Positions 1 through 9,000 of a stretch of DNA of 64,000 nucleotides are shown here, in pieces; within the stretch, counting starts at the first letter, position 1, and the number at the start of each line of letters is the position of its first letter. The notes below the pieces were generated by a model, which ran no database searches, was not told the origin of the DNA, and was given only the letters and a program-made list of their open reading frames with translations. The stretch comes from Halieaceae bacterium UBA5044. GTDB taxonomy: Bacteria; Pseudomonadota; Gammaproteobacteria; Pseudomonadales; Halieaceae. A program made the position numbers and the translations under genes. The DNA lies in NCBI GenBank assembly GCA_002416125.1, contig DIBU01000006.1:192977-256976 (forward strand), given 5' to 3'.

Positions 1-41
1 TAAACCAGCGTGGCGATCAGGTAGTCCGGCTGTTCCGTCAT
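1..41 (-). CDS. 5' end of an unidentified gene downstream of ycgN (partial)
   Basis: Only 13 codons (MTEQPDYLIATLV) are visible before the window edge. The ATG overlaps the ycgN stop as ATGA, and a strong GAGGAGGG ribosome binding site lies just upstream. It is therefore probably the next gene of the rnd-ycgL-ycgN operon, translated by coupling. The peptide is too short to assign a family. Confidence 0.45.
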   Translation of the reverse strand, partial: MTEQPDYLIATLV

Positions 42-487
42 CGCGTGCCCTCCTCTACCCAGTGCACAATCTGCTCTTCATAGCTGTCGGGATGCACATG
101 CAGCTCCGAGACTACACGCCCGCGCACGGAAATGCCCGCCCTGTGCACCGTGGCAGCATCGCCGGACAACAGCGGGTGCCAGGGATGCAGTGGCTCCCCA
201 CGCGCGCGCAGGCGATAGGCACAGGTGGCAGGCAACCAGCTCAGCGCGTCCGCGATATTGGCCGGACCCAGTGTAATACAGTCCGCAACCAGACTGCTTC
301 GATGCCGGTAATCGCGACAGCGACAGGTCTCGGTATCGAGATAACGGCAGCTCACCCGGGTGTAGAACACCTCGCCACTGTCGGCATCCTCCAGTTTGTG
401 CAGACAACAGCGGGCGCAGCCATCGCAGAGCGCCTCCCATTGCGCCGCATCGAGGGATTCCAGCGGCTGCTCCCACCACTCAGTCAC
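38..487 (-). CDS. ycgN: YcgN family cysteine-cluster protein (UPF0260)
   Basis: A 149-residue protein of the YcgN/UPF0260 family, whose molecular function is not established. It carries the family's cysteine pattern: CDGCARCC near residue 20, then CRYLDTETCRCRDY and a further Cys in VADCITL, followed by the conserved WLPATCAYR and WHPLLSG segments. This arrangement suggests a metal or Fe-S site, which is inference. The GTG at 487 is chosen because it aligns with the family N-terminus (TEWWEQPLESLDAAQWEALC) and overlaps the ycgL stop by 8 bases. A longer frame reaching 556 would only duplicate ycgL sequence. The next gene starts on its stop codon. Confidence 0.85.
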   Translation of the reverse strand: MTEWWEQPLESLDAAQWEALCDGCARCCLHKLEDADSGEVFYTRVSCRYLDTETCRCRDYRHRSSLVADCITLGPANIADALSWLPATCAYRLRARGEPLHPWHPLLSGDAATVHRAGISVRGRVVSELHVHPDSYEEQIVHWVEEGTR

Positions 488-752
488 GGGCGCTCTCCCG
501 TTGTGTGTACACGGCGTCCGCAGGGGGCATTTGCAGGAAAAACCCCTGCGACTCAATACCGGCCAGGACGTCGGCGGCGTTTACGCGCGCCAGCTTGCGC
601 ATTGGCGAGATCGCCAGCACCAGTACAGGCTGCGGTTCGCCGAAGCGCGCGAGCAGCGCCTCGGGCACGCGCGCACAGCCCTCCGCCTTGTCCACGTAAA
701 GGTACATTTCAGGTTTCAGCGGGCTGCGGAACACCTGGCAGATACGCGTCAC
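480..752 (-). CDS. ycgL: YcgL domain-containing protein
   Basis: A 90-residue protein with the YcgL domain, a small alpha/beta fold of unknown function found across gammaproteobacteria. The start MTRICQVFRSPLKPEMYLYV and the core GEPQPVLVLAISPMRKLAR are characteristic. The ATG overlaps the rnd stop codon as ATGA and the end overlaps the ycgN start. The gene is thus locked between rnd and ycgN in one operon, the usual order in pseudomonads. Its linkage to RNase D hints at a role in RNA metabolism, which is inference from position only. Confidence 0.88.
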   Translation of the reverse strand: MTRICQVFRSPLKPEMYLYVDKAEGCARVPEALLARFGEPQPVLVLAISPMRKLARVNAADVLAGIESQGFFLQMPPADAVYTQRESARD

Positions 753-1864
753 GACGCCCTCTCCCGCAACCGTTGGCGCAGGGGCACGATCACCCGCTCG
801 TGGCGCCAGCCGGACCAGCTCGGTGGCTCTTCCAGCGCCTCGCCCCGGTGCTGCCGCAGCAGGAGTTCGTAGTCACGGGCGGCAAGCAATGCCTCGGGCA
901 CGGTGCCGAGTTCGGCAGCGATCTCCCTGGACCACTGCTTCAACGCCTGCAGGGACTTGCGCCCGACGGGATCCAGCGGCTGTGGCAGACGCTGCGGCAG
1001 CGCGTCCTCCGGGAGTTCACGCTGCGCAGCCAGCAGCTGCAGCAGCGCCGCACCATCACGGCGTAGCGAACCCGGGCTCAGTAGACCGAGTTTTTCCAGC
1101 GATGTATGTGACTGCGGGTCTTTTTCCGCGAGCCCGAGGCAGGTAGCGTCGTCAATAATCCAGCCACGCGGCTTGTCCCGCTGGCGGGCTGTCGCCTCGC
1201 GCCAGGCGCACAGTGCGTACAGGCGCCCTGTCGCGCGGCGGTCCAGCTTCCAGGCCGACTTGATCCTGGATACGCCGTGGTCGCCGGGCGCGCGAAAGGC
1301 CGCGAGTGCATCGGCCCCGTCCGCAAGCACCCACGCCAGCTTGCCCTGCGTCTCACAGTCAGCCGCCAGCCGATGCCACAGGGGCAACAGATGGGCCACA
1401 TCCTGCGCTGCGTACTCACACTGTGCAGCAGTGAGCGGACGCTGCAGCCAGTCTGAGCGGGTCTCTTCCTTGGGCACATCAACGCCCTCACAGGCCAACA
1501 CCAGAGCGCGGTAGCCCATACCAAAGCCCAGATTCAGCAATCCTGCGGCGCGCTGGGTGTCGAACAGCGGCTCGGGCAGCACACCCAACCAGCGATCGAA
1601 CACTTCGAGGTCTTCGCTTGGGGAGTGAAGCACCTTGACCGTCTCCGGCGCTTGCAGCAGCGCCCTCAGTGCTTGCAGATCACTCACCTGCAGGGGATCC
1701 ACCAGCCAGGCCTCCTCGCCAAAGCACAGCTGCACCAGCGCCACCTGCGGGTAGAAGGTGCTGCGACGCATGAATTCAGTATCAACCGCAACCGCGGGTG
1801 CCCCCCTGAAGCGCTCCAACAAAGCTCGTAGCGCATCGTCAGATTCAATCAACTGCCAGCGCAT
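749..1864 (-). CDS. rnd: Ribonuclease D
   Basis: A 371-residue 3'-5' exoribonuclease that trims tRNA precursors and other structured RNAs. The DEDD-y exonuclease domain is visible: DTE at residues 28-30 (motif I), HSPSEDLEVF near 80 (motif II) and YAAQDVAHL (motif III). HRDC-type helical domains follow, including the WRE-R-KPRGWIIDD segment. Length agrees with the E. coli enzyme (about 375). The ATG follows the recR stop directly (TGAATG) and the 3' end overlaps ycgL, so it lies in the dnaX-ybaB-recR-rnd-ycgL-ycgN operon. Confidence 0.95.
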   Translation of the reverse strand: MRWQLIESDDALRALLERFRGAPAVAVDTEFMRRSTFYPQVALVQLCFGEEAWLVDPLQVSDLQALRALLQAPETVKVLHSPSEDLEVFDRWLGVLPEPLFDTQRAAGLLNLGFGMGYRALVLACEGVDVPKEETRSDWLQRPLTAAQCEYAAQDVAHLLPLWHRLAADCETQGKLAWVLADGADALAAFRAPGDHGVSRIKSAWKLDRRATGRLYALCAWREATARQRDKPRGWIIDDATCLGLAEKDPQSHTSLEKLGLLSPGSLRRDGAALLQLLAAQRELPEDALPQRLPQPLDPVGRKSLQALKQWSREIAAELGTVPEALLAARDYELLLRQHRGEALEEPPSWSGWRHERVIVPLRQRLRERAS

Positions 1865-2473
1865 TCAGCCGTCTCCACTCATCTGGCGTCGGCCACTGAA
1901 CGCGTGTGCCAGCGTATTGCCATCGACATATTCCAGTTCGCCACCCAGCGGCACGCCGTGGGCAATGCGTGAAACCCGAATGCCCCTGGGCAGCAGCATA
2001 TCCGACAGATAGTAGGCGGTTGCCTCACCCTCCACCGTCGGGTTGGTGGCCAGAATGACTTCGGTGATGCCCTCATCAATCACCCGCTGCTGGAACCTGT
2101 CGAGACCAATCTCGGCAGGGCCTATGCCGTCGATGGGCGACAGGTGCCCCATCAATACGAAATACAGGCCGCGGTAACTGCCGCTCTGCTCGACAGCGAG
2201 CACGTCTGCCGGGGTTTCCAGCACGCATATGGTCTGTCGGTCGCGGCGTTGATCACTGCAGATTTCGCAGACATCGTGTTCACTGAAGTTCCTGCACAGG
2301 GAGCAGTGATCAATGCGGTCCATCGCGACACGCAGTGCCTCGGCCAGTGCCAGTGCGCCGGCGCGGTCGCGCTCAAGCAGGTGCATCGACATGCGCTGGG
2401 CGGACTTCGGGCCAACGCCGGGCAGGCAGCGCAGGGCATCGATCAACTGTGCCAGAACGGGGCTGAACTTCAT
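1865..2473 (-). CDS. recR: Recombination mediator RecR
   Basis: A 202-residue RecFOR-pathway protein that helps load RecA on SSB-coated gapped DNA. It shows the helix-hairpin-helix start CLPGVGPKSAQRM, a zinc finger with Cys57, Cys60, Cys69 and Cys72, and a Toprim domain (VLETPADVLAVE through NPTVEGEATA) with the C-terminal RIAHGVPLGGELEYVD signature. The ATG at 2473 begins the family-typical MKFSPVLAQLIDALRCLPG. An upstream frame extension is non-homologous and overlaps ybaB, so it was excluded. The gene lies 7 bases downstream of ybaB and abuts rnd. Confidence 0.96.
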   Translation of the reverse strand: MKFSPVLAQLIDALRCLPGVGPKSAQRMSMHLLERDRAGALALAEALRVAMDRIDHCSLCRNFSEHDVCEICSDQRRDRQTICVLETPADVLAVEQSGSYRGLYFVLMGHLSPIDGIGPAEIGLDRFQQRVIDEGITEVILATNPTVEGEATAYYLSDMLLPRGIRVSRIAHGVPLGGELEYVDGNTLAHAFSGRRQMSGDG

Positions 2474-2480
2474 GGCGAGG

Positions 2481-2801
2481 TCAAAACGGCAACTTGAAAC
2501 CGGGGGGCAGGTTGAGCCCGGCGGCCAGACCCGCCATGGACTCCCGGTTCTGCTCTTCCACCCGGCGCACGGCATCGTTGACCGCCGCTGCGAGCAGGTC
2601 CTCCAATACCTCGCGCGACTCGCTGAGGACGCTGTCGTCTATGCGCACGCGCTTGACATCGTGGCGACCATTCATCGTCACCCGCACCAGGCCCGCGGCC
2701 GCCTCGCCGATCACCTCTTTCTGTGCCAGTTCTTCCTGTGCCTTTTGCATGTCGGCCTGCATTTTCTGCGCCTGTTGCATCAGGTCGGTAATGCCTTTCA
2801 T
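2481..2801 (-). CDS. ybaB: YbaB/EbfC nucleoid-associated protein
   Basis: A 106-residue homodimeric DNA-binding protein of the YbaB/EbfC family. It begins MKGITDLMQQAQKMQADMQKAQEEL, the coiled N-terminal helix, then has a beta core (VRVTMNGRHDVKRVRID), a second helix, and the Gly/Pro tail AAGLNLPPGFKLPF. It sits between dnaX and recR with gaps of 9 and 7 bases, the standard bacterial order. Size and sequence match the family throughout. Confidence 0.96.
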   Translation of the reverse strand: MKGITDLMQQAQKMQADMQKAQEELAQKEVIGEAAAGLVRVTMNGRHDVKRVRIDDSVLSESREVLEDLLAAAVNDAVRRVEEQNRESMAGLAAGLNLPPGFKLPF

Positions 2802-2810
2802 GTCGTGTCC

Positions 2811-4547
2811 TCAGGGTTCCAGGGGCGTGATGGAGGTGCGATCCAGTTCGCCATCAAAACGCTGGATCAGCCGTTGCACACGCGCGTCAGACTCGATCGC
2901 CGCCTCAGCGGCGCGCTGCCTTTCCTGCTTGTGTCGCGCGATGCGCATCGCCGGCGTTTCCGTGGTGGGGCGCCCCGGCTCTATGGACACTGACACCGGT
3001 GTATCGAAGTAGTTCTGCAATGCCAGCCGGATGCGCTCTGCGTGTCCCGGGTTGAACAGTCCCATCTGGTTGTCGTCGAGTACAAAGCGAAAGTCGCTGC
3101 CCTGCTGCGCCTCGAGTGCGCAGTGTGAAGCGATGCTCAGGACCATGCCAGCAAGACCCAGTCGATCCAGCAGGTCCGGCCAGTCGGCACAGGCGGTAAG
3201 GGCCGGTGGACTGGCGCGGTCGAGCTGCAGCCGCGCGCCGGCGGCCTTGGGCGGTTCCCCAGCGGGCACCGATGCCACTGTCGGGGACTCAGCCGCCGCA
3301 GGAGGCTCAGCCGCTGCAGGCGATTCGACACCTGCCACCGCAGCCTGCTCAGCAGCTGCGGCAGACTGCGGCGCGGCAGCGCTGCCGTGTTTGGCTGGCC
3401 CCGGGCCGGCCGTGCCGGATGCGCCGTCTGCGGATGGAACCAGGCTGCCATCATCGGGGAGAACCAGCGGGCGGAAGGCGAGCATCCGCAAAACCGTCAT
3501 TTCAAACCCGCTGCGCGGATCAGCGGCATGCGGGAGATCGCGCTTGCCGTTCAGGGCCATCTGGTAGAACAGCTGTGCATCTTCCGCCGTCAGAGACAGG
3601 GCCAGACGCGCCACACGCTCACTGTCTCCGCGGCTGTTGTCGGCGTGGTCCGGGAGCATCTGTGCGACCGCAACACGGTGCAGGAGCGACAGCAATTCAT
3701 CCAGGCCGGACTCAAAGTCCGGTGCATGCTCCGCCATATGCGCCACCGCCGCCAGCGCGGCGGCCGCATCTCCCGCCGCTACCGCCTCCAGCACTGCATA
3801 GACGAAGGTCATGTCCACGGTGCCCAACATGCTGCGCACGCCCGCCTCGGTGATCGCCCCCGCGCCGAAGGCAATCGCCTGGTCCGTGAGGCTCAAGGCA
3901 TCGCGCATACTCCCGTCTGCCGACCGTCCAAGCAGCCACAGTGCGGGCTCCTCGTAGCGAATCATCTCGGCGTCAAGCACCGCGCCCAAATGCGCCGCAA
4001 TCTGCTCGGGAACCATGTTTTTCAGATTGAATTGCAGACAGCGTGAGAGCACGGTAGCCGGTAGTTTCTGCGGGTCTGTGGTGGCGAGCAGGAACTTGAC
4101 GTGAGGCGGCGGTTCTTCGAGCGTCTTCAGCAAGGCGTTGAAACTGCTGTTGGACAGCATATGCACTTCGTCAATCAGGTAGACCTTGTAGCGCGAGCGC
4201 GTGGGGGCGTATTGCACGTTTTCCAGCAGGTCGCGCGTGTCTTCCACCTTGGTGCGTGAGGCCGCATCCACTTCCAGCAGATCGACACTGCGTCCCTCGG
4301 CAATTTCCAGGCAGGAGCTACAGGTCCCACAGGGTTCGGAGCTGACCCCTGCTTCGCAGTTGAGGCTTTTCGCAAGTATGCGTGCGATTGTGGTTTTGCC
4401 AACGCCGCGGGTGCCGGTGAACAGGTAGGCGTGGTGGAGCCTGTCGTGATCCAGCGCGTTGACCAGCGCCTGCAATACATGCTCCTGGCCCACCATTTCA
4501 CTGAACCGACGGGGCCGCCACTTGCGTGCGAGTACCTGATACGACAT
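2811..4547 (-). CDS. dnaX: DNA polymerase III subunit tau/gamma (DnaX)
   Basis: A 578-residue clamp-loader ATPase of the replisome. It opens with MSYQVLARKWRPRRFSEMVG. Walker A is GTRGVGKT (45-52), zinc-binding cysteines are at 64, 73, 76 and 79, and the Walker B DEVH is at 126-129, followed by TLEEPPPHVKFLLATTDPQKLP and the SRC motif. After domain III comes an Ala/Pro/Glu-rich linker (about 390-450) and a tau-type C-terminal domain. The ATG at 4547 fits the family. An in-frame extension to 4655 would run into the 4.5S RNA gene and was rejected. I saw no clear slippery heptamer for a gamma frameshift. Confidence 0.95.
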   Translation of the reverse strand: MSYQVLARKWRPRRFSEMVGQEHVLQALVNALDHDRLHHAYLFTGTRGVGKTTIARILAKSLNCEAGVSSEPCGTCSSCLEIAEGRSVDLLEVDAASRTKVEDTRDLLENVQYAPTRSRYKVYLIDEVHMLSNSSFNALLKTLEEPPPHVKFLLATTDPQKLPATVLSRCLQFNLKNMVPEQIAAHLGAVLDAEMIRYEEPALWLLGRSADGSMRDALSLTDQAIAFGAGAITEAGVRSMLGTVDMTFVYAVLEAVAAGDAAAALAAVAHMAEHAPDFESGLDELLSLLHRVAVAQMLPDHADNSRGDSERVARLALSLTAEDAQLFYQMALNGKRDLPHAADPRSGFEMTVLRMLAFRPLVLPDDGSLVPSADGASGTAGPGPAKHGSAAAPQSAAAAEQAAVAGVESPAAAEPPAAAESPTVASVPAGEPPKAAGARLQLDRASPPALTACADWPDLLDRLGLAGMVLSIASHCALEAQQGSDFRFVLDDNQMGLFNPGHAERIRLALQNYFDTPVSVSIEPGRPTTETPAMRIARHKQERQRAAEAAIESDARVQRLIQRFDGELDRTSITPLEP

Positions 4548-4626
4548 GTCAAACTGGCCTTGCCGAAAAGCGCAAAGGATACACCACCCCCGGGGACGGG
4601 GCACAGGCAATTCGGGAAAGAGGCAA

Positions 4627-4735
4627 CCCGGGCAGCCACACCCCGGCACACGCATCAGTAACTACCGTTGCTCCCTTCCGGGCCTGGCGGGGTTCGCTAC
4701 CTGGCGTTGCGAGGGGACCACCCGAGTCGCCGGGC
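4627..4735 (-). ncRNA. ffs: 4.5S signal recognition particle RNA
   Basis: Read on the minus strand, this contains the universal SRP core: CAGGCCCGGAAGGGAGCAAC, preceded by CTCGCAACGC-like sequence and followed by GTGTGCCGGG, all as in E. coli 4.5S RNA. Terminal CCCGG and CCGGG segments can pair to close the long hairpin, giving about 109 nt. The RNA binds Ffh and targets membrane proteins co-translationally. Position directly upstream of dnaX is common in gammaproteobacteria. The exact ends are estimated from pairing. Confidence 0.93.
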
Positions 4736-4738
4736 GGC

Positions 4739-4767
4739 ATTCTCCCTGAATACCCCGCTGGCTGCAA
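4739..4767 (-). promoter_or_regulatory. Candidate sigma70 promoter of ffs
   Basis: On the minus strand, TTGCAG (4767-4762) and GAGAAT (4744-4739) are separated by 17 bases and followed by a GC-rich discriminator ending at the predicted 5' end of the 4.5S RNA. The -10 matches 4 of 6 consensus bases. A GC-rich discriminator is typical of stable-RNA promoters. It was assigned from spacing only. Confidence 0.4.
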
Positions 4768-4845
4768 CCGGTCCGTCGCACGAGGCGCCGCACAGTGAGG
4801 CCACCGGGGAGATGCAGGTCCTGTGCGGTTGGCGCTTCCCATCAG

Positions 4846-4886
4846 ATGTTAAATCCTCTAACATTGCATGTTAAAGCTATTAACAT
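4846..4886. promoter_or_regulatory. Two tandem palindromic operators upstream of the RND operon
   Basis: Two 19-bp palindromes share the plan ATGTTA-N7-TAACAT, at 4846-4864 and 4868-4886. They are spaced 22 bp centre to centre, so they lie on about the same helix face. The second is the better dyad: with flanks it reads GCATGTTAA-AGCTA-TTAACATGC. The array ends 12 bases before the efflux operon's start codon. It is the obvious candidate binding site for the TetR regulator encoded as the last gene of that operon. The link to that protein is inferred. Confidence 0.75.
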
Positions 4887-4898
4887 GCAGGCGTTCAC

Positions 4899-6017
4899 AT
4901 GCCCCAGGCCCCTCGCTCCCGCTACTCTGTCTTTGTATTCAGCAGCGCCGCTGCCCTTCTGGTGACCACGGTACTCACTGCAGGGATTACGCTGCGTGCA
5001 GGCTCGGCCGGGCGAGCTGAGCCTGCTCCCCTTCCGGTTACCGTGCTGCCGTTTGCCGAGGAGCAGAGTTACCGCGAGACGCTGCGACTCTCGGGCCTGG
5101 TCCAGGCCAAGGCCCGGGCGCAGCTCGCCTTCGAGATACCCGGCCTGCTGCTGGCGCTTGAGGCTGAGGAAGGCCTCGCGGTGACCGCCGGACAGGTGCT
5201 TGGACAGCTGGATACACGCCAGCTACAGGCGCAAAGGGATGTGGCAGCGGCTGACCTGGCCAGTATCGACGCGGAACTGCAGCTGGCCCGCCTGCGCCTC
5301 GAGCGCAGTGCACGACTGCGGGAGAGCGGTGCGGTGTCAGCGCAGGAGTATGACGAAACACGCCTGACCGCAGAGGCGCTCGCCAGCCGCCGGTCCGCCC
5401 TGCTTGCGCGGCTGGAAAGCCTGGACATCAACCTGGAAAAATCCGCCCTGCGCGCACCCTATGACGGCGTCGTCGCAGCGCGCCATCTGGACCCGGGCAC
5501 CGTGCTGCAGGCTGGAGAGCCGGTTCTGCAGCTTGTCTCCGTTGACAGTCTGGAAGCCCGCATCGGCATCCCTGCGAGCCACCTTGATGAACTCGAGCCC
5601 GGACAAAGCTACCTCCTGAACCTGCGCAACGGCGACGTCAATGCCACGCTGCGGGCGCTGCGCCGTGACATCGACACCCGCACACACACAGCCCTGGCAG
5701 TGTTTGACCTGCCACCGACCGCGACGGTGCTGGATGGTGAAACCGTCAGCCTGAGCCTGGAGCGCAGCGTGCGGGCGCGCGGCGGCTGGGTGCCCATCAG
5801 CGCACTGCTCGAGGGTGAACGGGGTGCCTGGACCGTGCTGCGGATCAGCCAGCGGCAGGACGGGGCCCAGGTGGCGCTGCGTGAAGCGGTGGAAGTGCTG
5901 TCCGTCGACGACAACAGAGCCTTTGTGCGGGGCAGCCTGCGGGACGGCCAGCCTGTGGTCGCAGACGGTGTACATCGCATCGCCGCAGGCACCGCCGTAC
6001 AGGCGCTGGAGGGCTGA
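4899..6017 (+). CDS. RND efflux periplasmic adaptor (membrane fusion protein)
   Basis: A 372-residue HlyD/AcrA-type adaptor that links an inner-membrane RND pump to an outer-membrane channel. Residues 10-33 form an N-terminal membrane anchor or uncleaved signal, with no lipobox cysteine. A biotinyl-lipoyl half domain (about 65-110: SGLVQAKARAQLAFEIPG...GQVLGQLD) leads into a coiled hairpin (about 105-180), the second lipoyl half (LRAPYDGVVAARHLDPGTVLQAGEPVL) and beta-barrel domains. The start lies 12 bases after the tandem operators, so the 5' leader must be very short. The RND gene follows after 2 bases. The substrate cannot be told from the sequence. Confidence 0.9.
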   Translation: MPQAPRSRYSVFVFSSAAALLVTTVLTAGITLRAGSAGRAEPAPLPVTVLPFAEEQSYRETLRLSGLVQAKARAQLAFEIPGLLLALEAEEGLAVTAGQVLGQLDTRQLQAQRDVAAADLASIDAELQLARLRLERSARLRESGAVSAQEYDETRLTAEALASRRSALLARLESLDINLEKSALRAPYDGVVAARHLDPGTVLQAGEPVLQLVSVDSLEARIGIPASHLDELEPGQSYLLNLRNGDVNATLRALRRDIDTRTHTALAVFDLPPTATVLDGETVSLSLERSVRARGGWVPISALLEGERGAWTVLRISQRQDGAQVALREAVEVLSVDDNRAFVRGSLRDGQPVVADGVHRIAAGTAVQALEG

Positions 6018-6019
6018 CC

Positions 6020-9000
6020 ATGCTGGCTCGCCTGCTCTACAACAACACCCGGTATTTTACCCTGCTGGTGCTGGTGATTCTGGCCGTAGGGATCGCCAGT
6101 TTGCGCTCCATTGCGCGGCAGGAAGACCCGACCATCACCAACTTTGTCGCCCACGTGACAACGTTTTACCCGGGGGCAGACCCCGCTCGCGTCGAGGCGA
6201 TCATCACGCGGCCGTTGGAGGACGCCCTGCGCCAGATCGCGGAAATCGACGAGCTCAACTCAAGCTCGGCGACCGGGGTCTCCAGTCTCACCGTCTCCCT
6301 GGTGGAGAGCCTCTCCGATACCGACATCGAGCGCAGCTGGTCGGAGATTCGGGATGCACTGGCAGATGCTGCAGCGCAGTTTCCGCCGGGTGCCAGCACC
6401 CCATTGTTCGATGACGACCGGCTGAAATCCTACACCATGCTGGTGGCGTTGCGGGCTGAAACCGCGAACACCGCGCCGCTCTCGTTGCTACACCGTATCG
6501 CACTGGATTTTGCCGACGCCGCACGCAATTTTGATGGCACCGAGCGGGTCGATCTCTTCGGTGAGCCTCGCGAGGAGATTCGCGTTGCCATCGATGAAGT
6601 GGCGCTGGCGAGCACAGGCCTGAGCGCAGCGGACGTCGCTGCCGCCCTGCACGGCGCCGACCCGCGCGTCGCCGCCGGACGCAGCACCGGGCACGGTAAC
6701 GATTTCCTCATTGAAATCGACGGCACGTTTGACGGCACCGCGCAAATCCGCGACGTGCTGCTGCGGACCACGGCGGAGGGCGGCACGATCCGAGTCGGCG
6801 ATATCGCGGAGGTGTATCGCGCACAGGCCACCCCGCCGGATTCCCGGGTGCTGGTCAAAGGCGTCGAGGGCATTCTGATCGGCGTTGCCATGAAAGATGG
6901 CCTGCAAGTCGACCGCTGGGCCGCGGACTTCAGCACATTCCTTGAGGGTTACCGGGCGCTGGCGCCTCAGGGTGTCAGCATCGAAGTCAGCTACGACCAG
7001 AGCGTATATACCGAGGAGCGCCTGCGCAGTGTGGTGGGTAATCTGGCGCTCGGTGTTGTGCTGGTGCTGCTGGTACTGCTGTTCACCATGGGCTGGCGTG
7101 CCGCCGTGGTGGTCGCATGCATTCTGCCCCTGTGCACACTGTTTTCGATCACTGTGCTCTATCACTCGGGAATCGCGATCCACCAGATGTCCGTCACCGG
7201 CCTGGTCGTTGCGCTGGGCCTGCTGGTCGACGGCTCGATTGTGATGACCGATGAAATCCGCAAGCGTCTGGTCGACCACGGCGACAGCCCGCTCTCCTCC
7301 ATCACCGGTGCCGTATCCCGCCTGCGCATTCCCCTGCTCTCCTCCACGGTGACCACGGTGCTCGCTTTCACCCCGATGGTCATCCTGCCCGGGCCCGCAG
7401 GAGACTTCATGGGTTCGATAGCCATCGCCGTCGTGATTATGCTGACGGGTTCGCTGCTGCTGGCACTGATCGTCACCCCGGTGCTCGCTGCATGGCTGTT
7501 GCCCAGGGGACTGGCGCGCAGCGGACATTGGTGGGAGATGGGCATTGACAGCGGCACGCCCGGTGCATTGCTGGTGCGCGCATTGGACTGGTCGCTGCAA
7601 CATCCGGCCAGCTCGGTGGCCCTGGCGCTGGTCTTGCCGGTCACCGGCTTTCTGACCTTCCCCACGCTCACCGCACAGTTCTTCCCGGGCACCGACCGGG
7701 ACCAGATGTACCTGCAGGTCAAGCTGCCCGACGGGCGATCCATTGACGACACCACCGCCCTGGTCCAGCGGCTCGACCAGGACCTGCGCCGGGAGCCGCT
7801 GGTGCGGCGGGTGGACTGGACCATTGGCGAGAGCGCACCGCCGTTCTACTACAACATGTTCCGCACCCGCGAAGCGATGCCCAGCTGGGCGGAGGCACTG
7901 GTACTGACGACCGATGCCCGCGCGACCGATGACCTCATCCGCCGACTGCAGCGCGCTGTTGATCGGGACTACCCGGAGGCCCGCATCATCGTCCGTGGCA
8001 TCGACCAGGGACCGCCCGTGATGGCGCCGCTGGAAGTCGAGGTCTATGGCGATAATCTTGATGTGCTGCGCGAACTCGGCGAGGCGTTCCGGTTGCGCAT
8101 GGAGCAACTCCGGGATGTCACCCACACCAATACCAGCCTCGCTGCCGGGGCACCAAAGTGGGTATTCCACGGCGACACCATGCGCATGGAGATGGCGGGC
8201 GTCAGCCAGCGCGATGTCGCGACCGCCCTGGAAGCGGCACTGCAGGGCATCAGCGGCGGCGAAGTGCTCGAGGGAACAGAACGGCTGCCGGTCGTCGCCC
8301 GGCTGGACGAAGCGCGCTGGCATAGCCCCGGAGATGTCGGCAGCCTGCACCTGCCTTTGCGCGGCGGTGCCGGCGACAACGGCCTGCCCGGCGTGACCCT
8401 GCACAGCCTGGGGAGCTTCTCGCTGGAGCCTGCCCGCAGCCCCATCAGTCGCAAACAGGGTGAACGCACCAATACGGTACAGGCTTACCTGACCCGCGGC
8501 GTACTGCCCGAGGAGGCACTTGAGCAGCTGCGCACGGACCTGTTGGCCAACCCGATTGCCATGCCCGAAGGCTATCGCTATGGCTTTGGTGGCGACAGTG
8601 ACGAACGCGCCGGTGTGGTCAATGAGATCATGGCACCGATGGGGATGATTGTCGCACTGCTGATCGCCACCATCGTCCTGACCTTCAATTCCTGGCGACT
8701 GTCCGCTGTCGCGGGGGTCGTCTGCGTCTGCTCCATCGGGCTCAGCCTGCTGTCGCTGGCGATTTTCCAGTATCCCTTCGGCATTCAGGCTCTGATCGGC
8801 GTTATTGGATCGATCGGGGTATCGATCAACGCCGCGATTATCATTATGACGGCGCTGCAGGAAGACAGTGGCGCCATGAGCGGTGGCCGCTATGCCGTGC
8901 GACGCGTCGTCATGGATTCCAGTCGGCACATCACCTCGACCACAGTCACGACCTTCGGCGGCTTCCTGCCGCTGATCCTGGAGGGCAGCCAGTTCTGGCC

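Noticed and set aside
2811..4547. A programmed frameshift in dnaX to make a gamma subunit
   Set aside because: I looked for an A-rich slippery heptamer with a downstream stem near the end of domain III and saw none.
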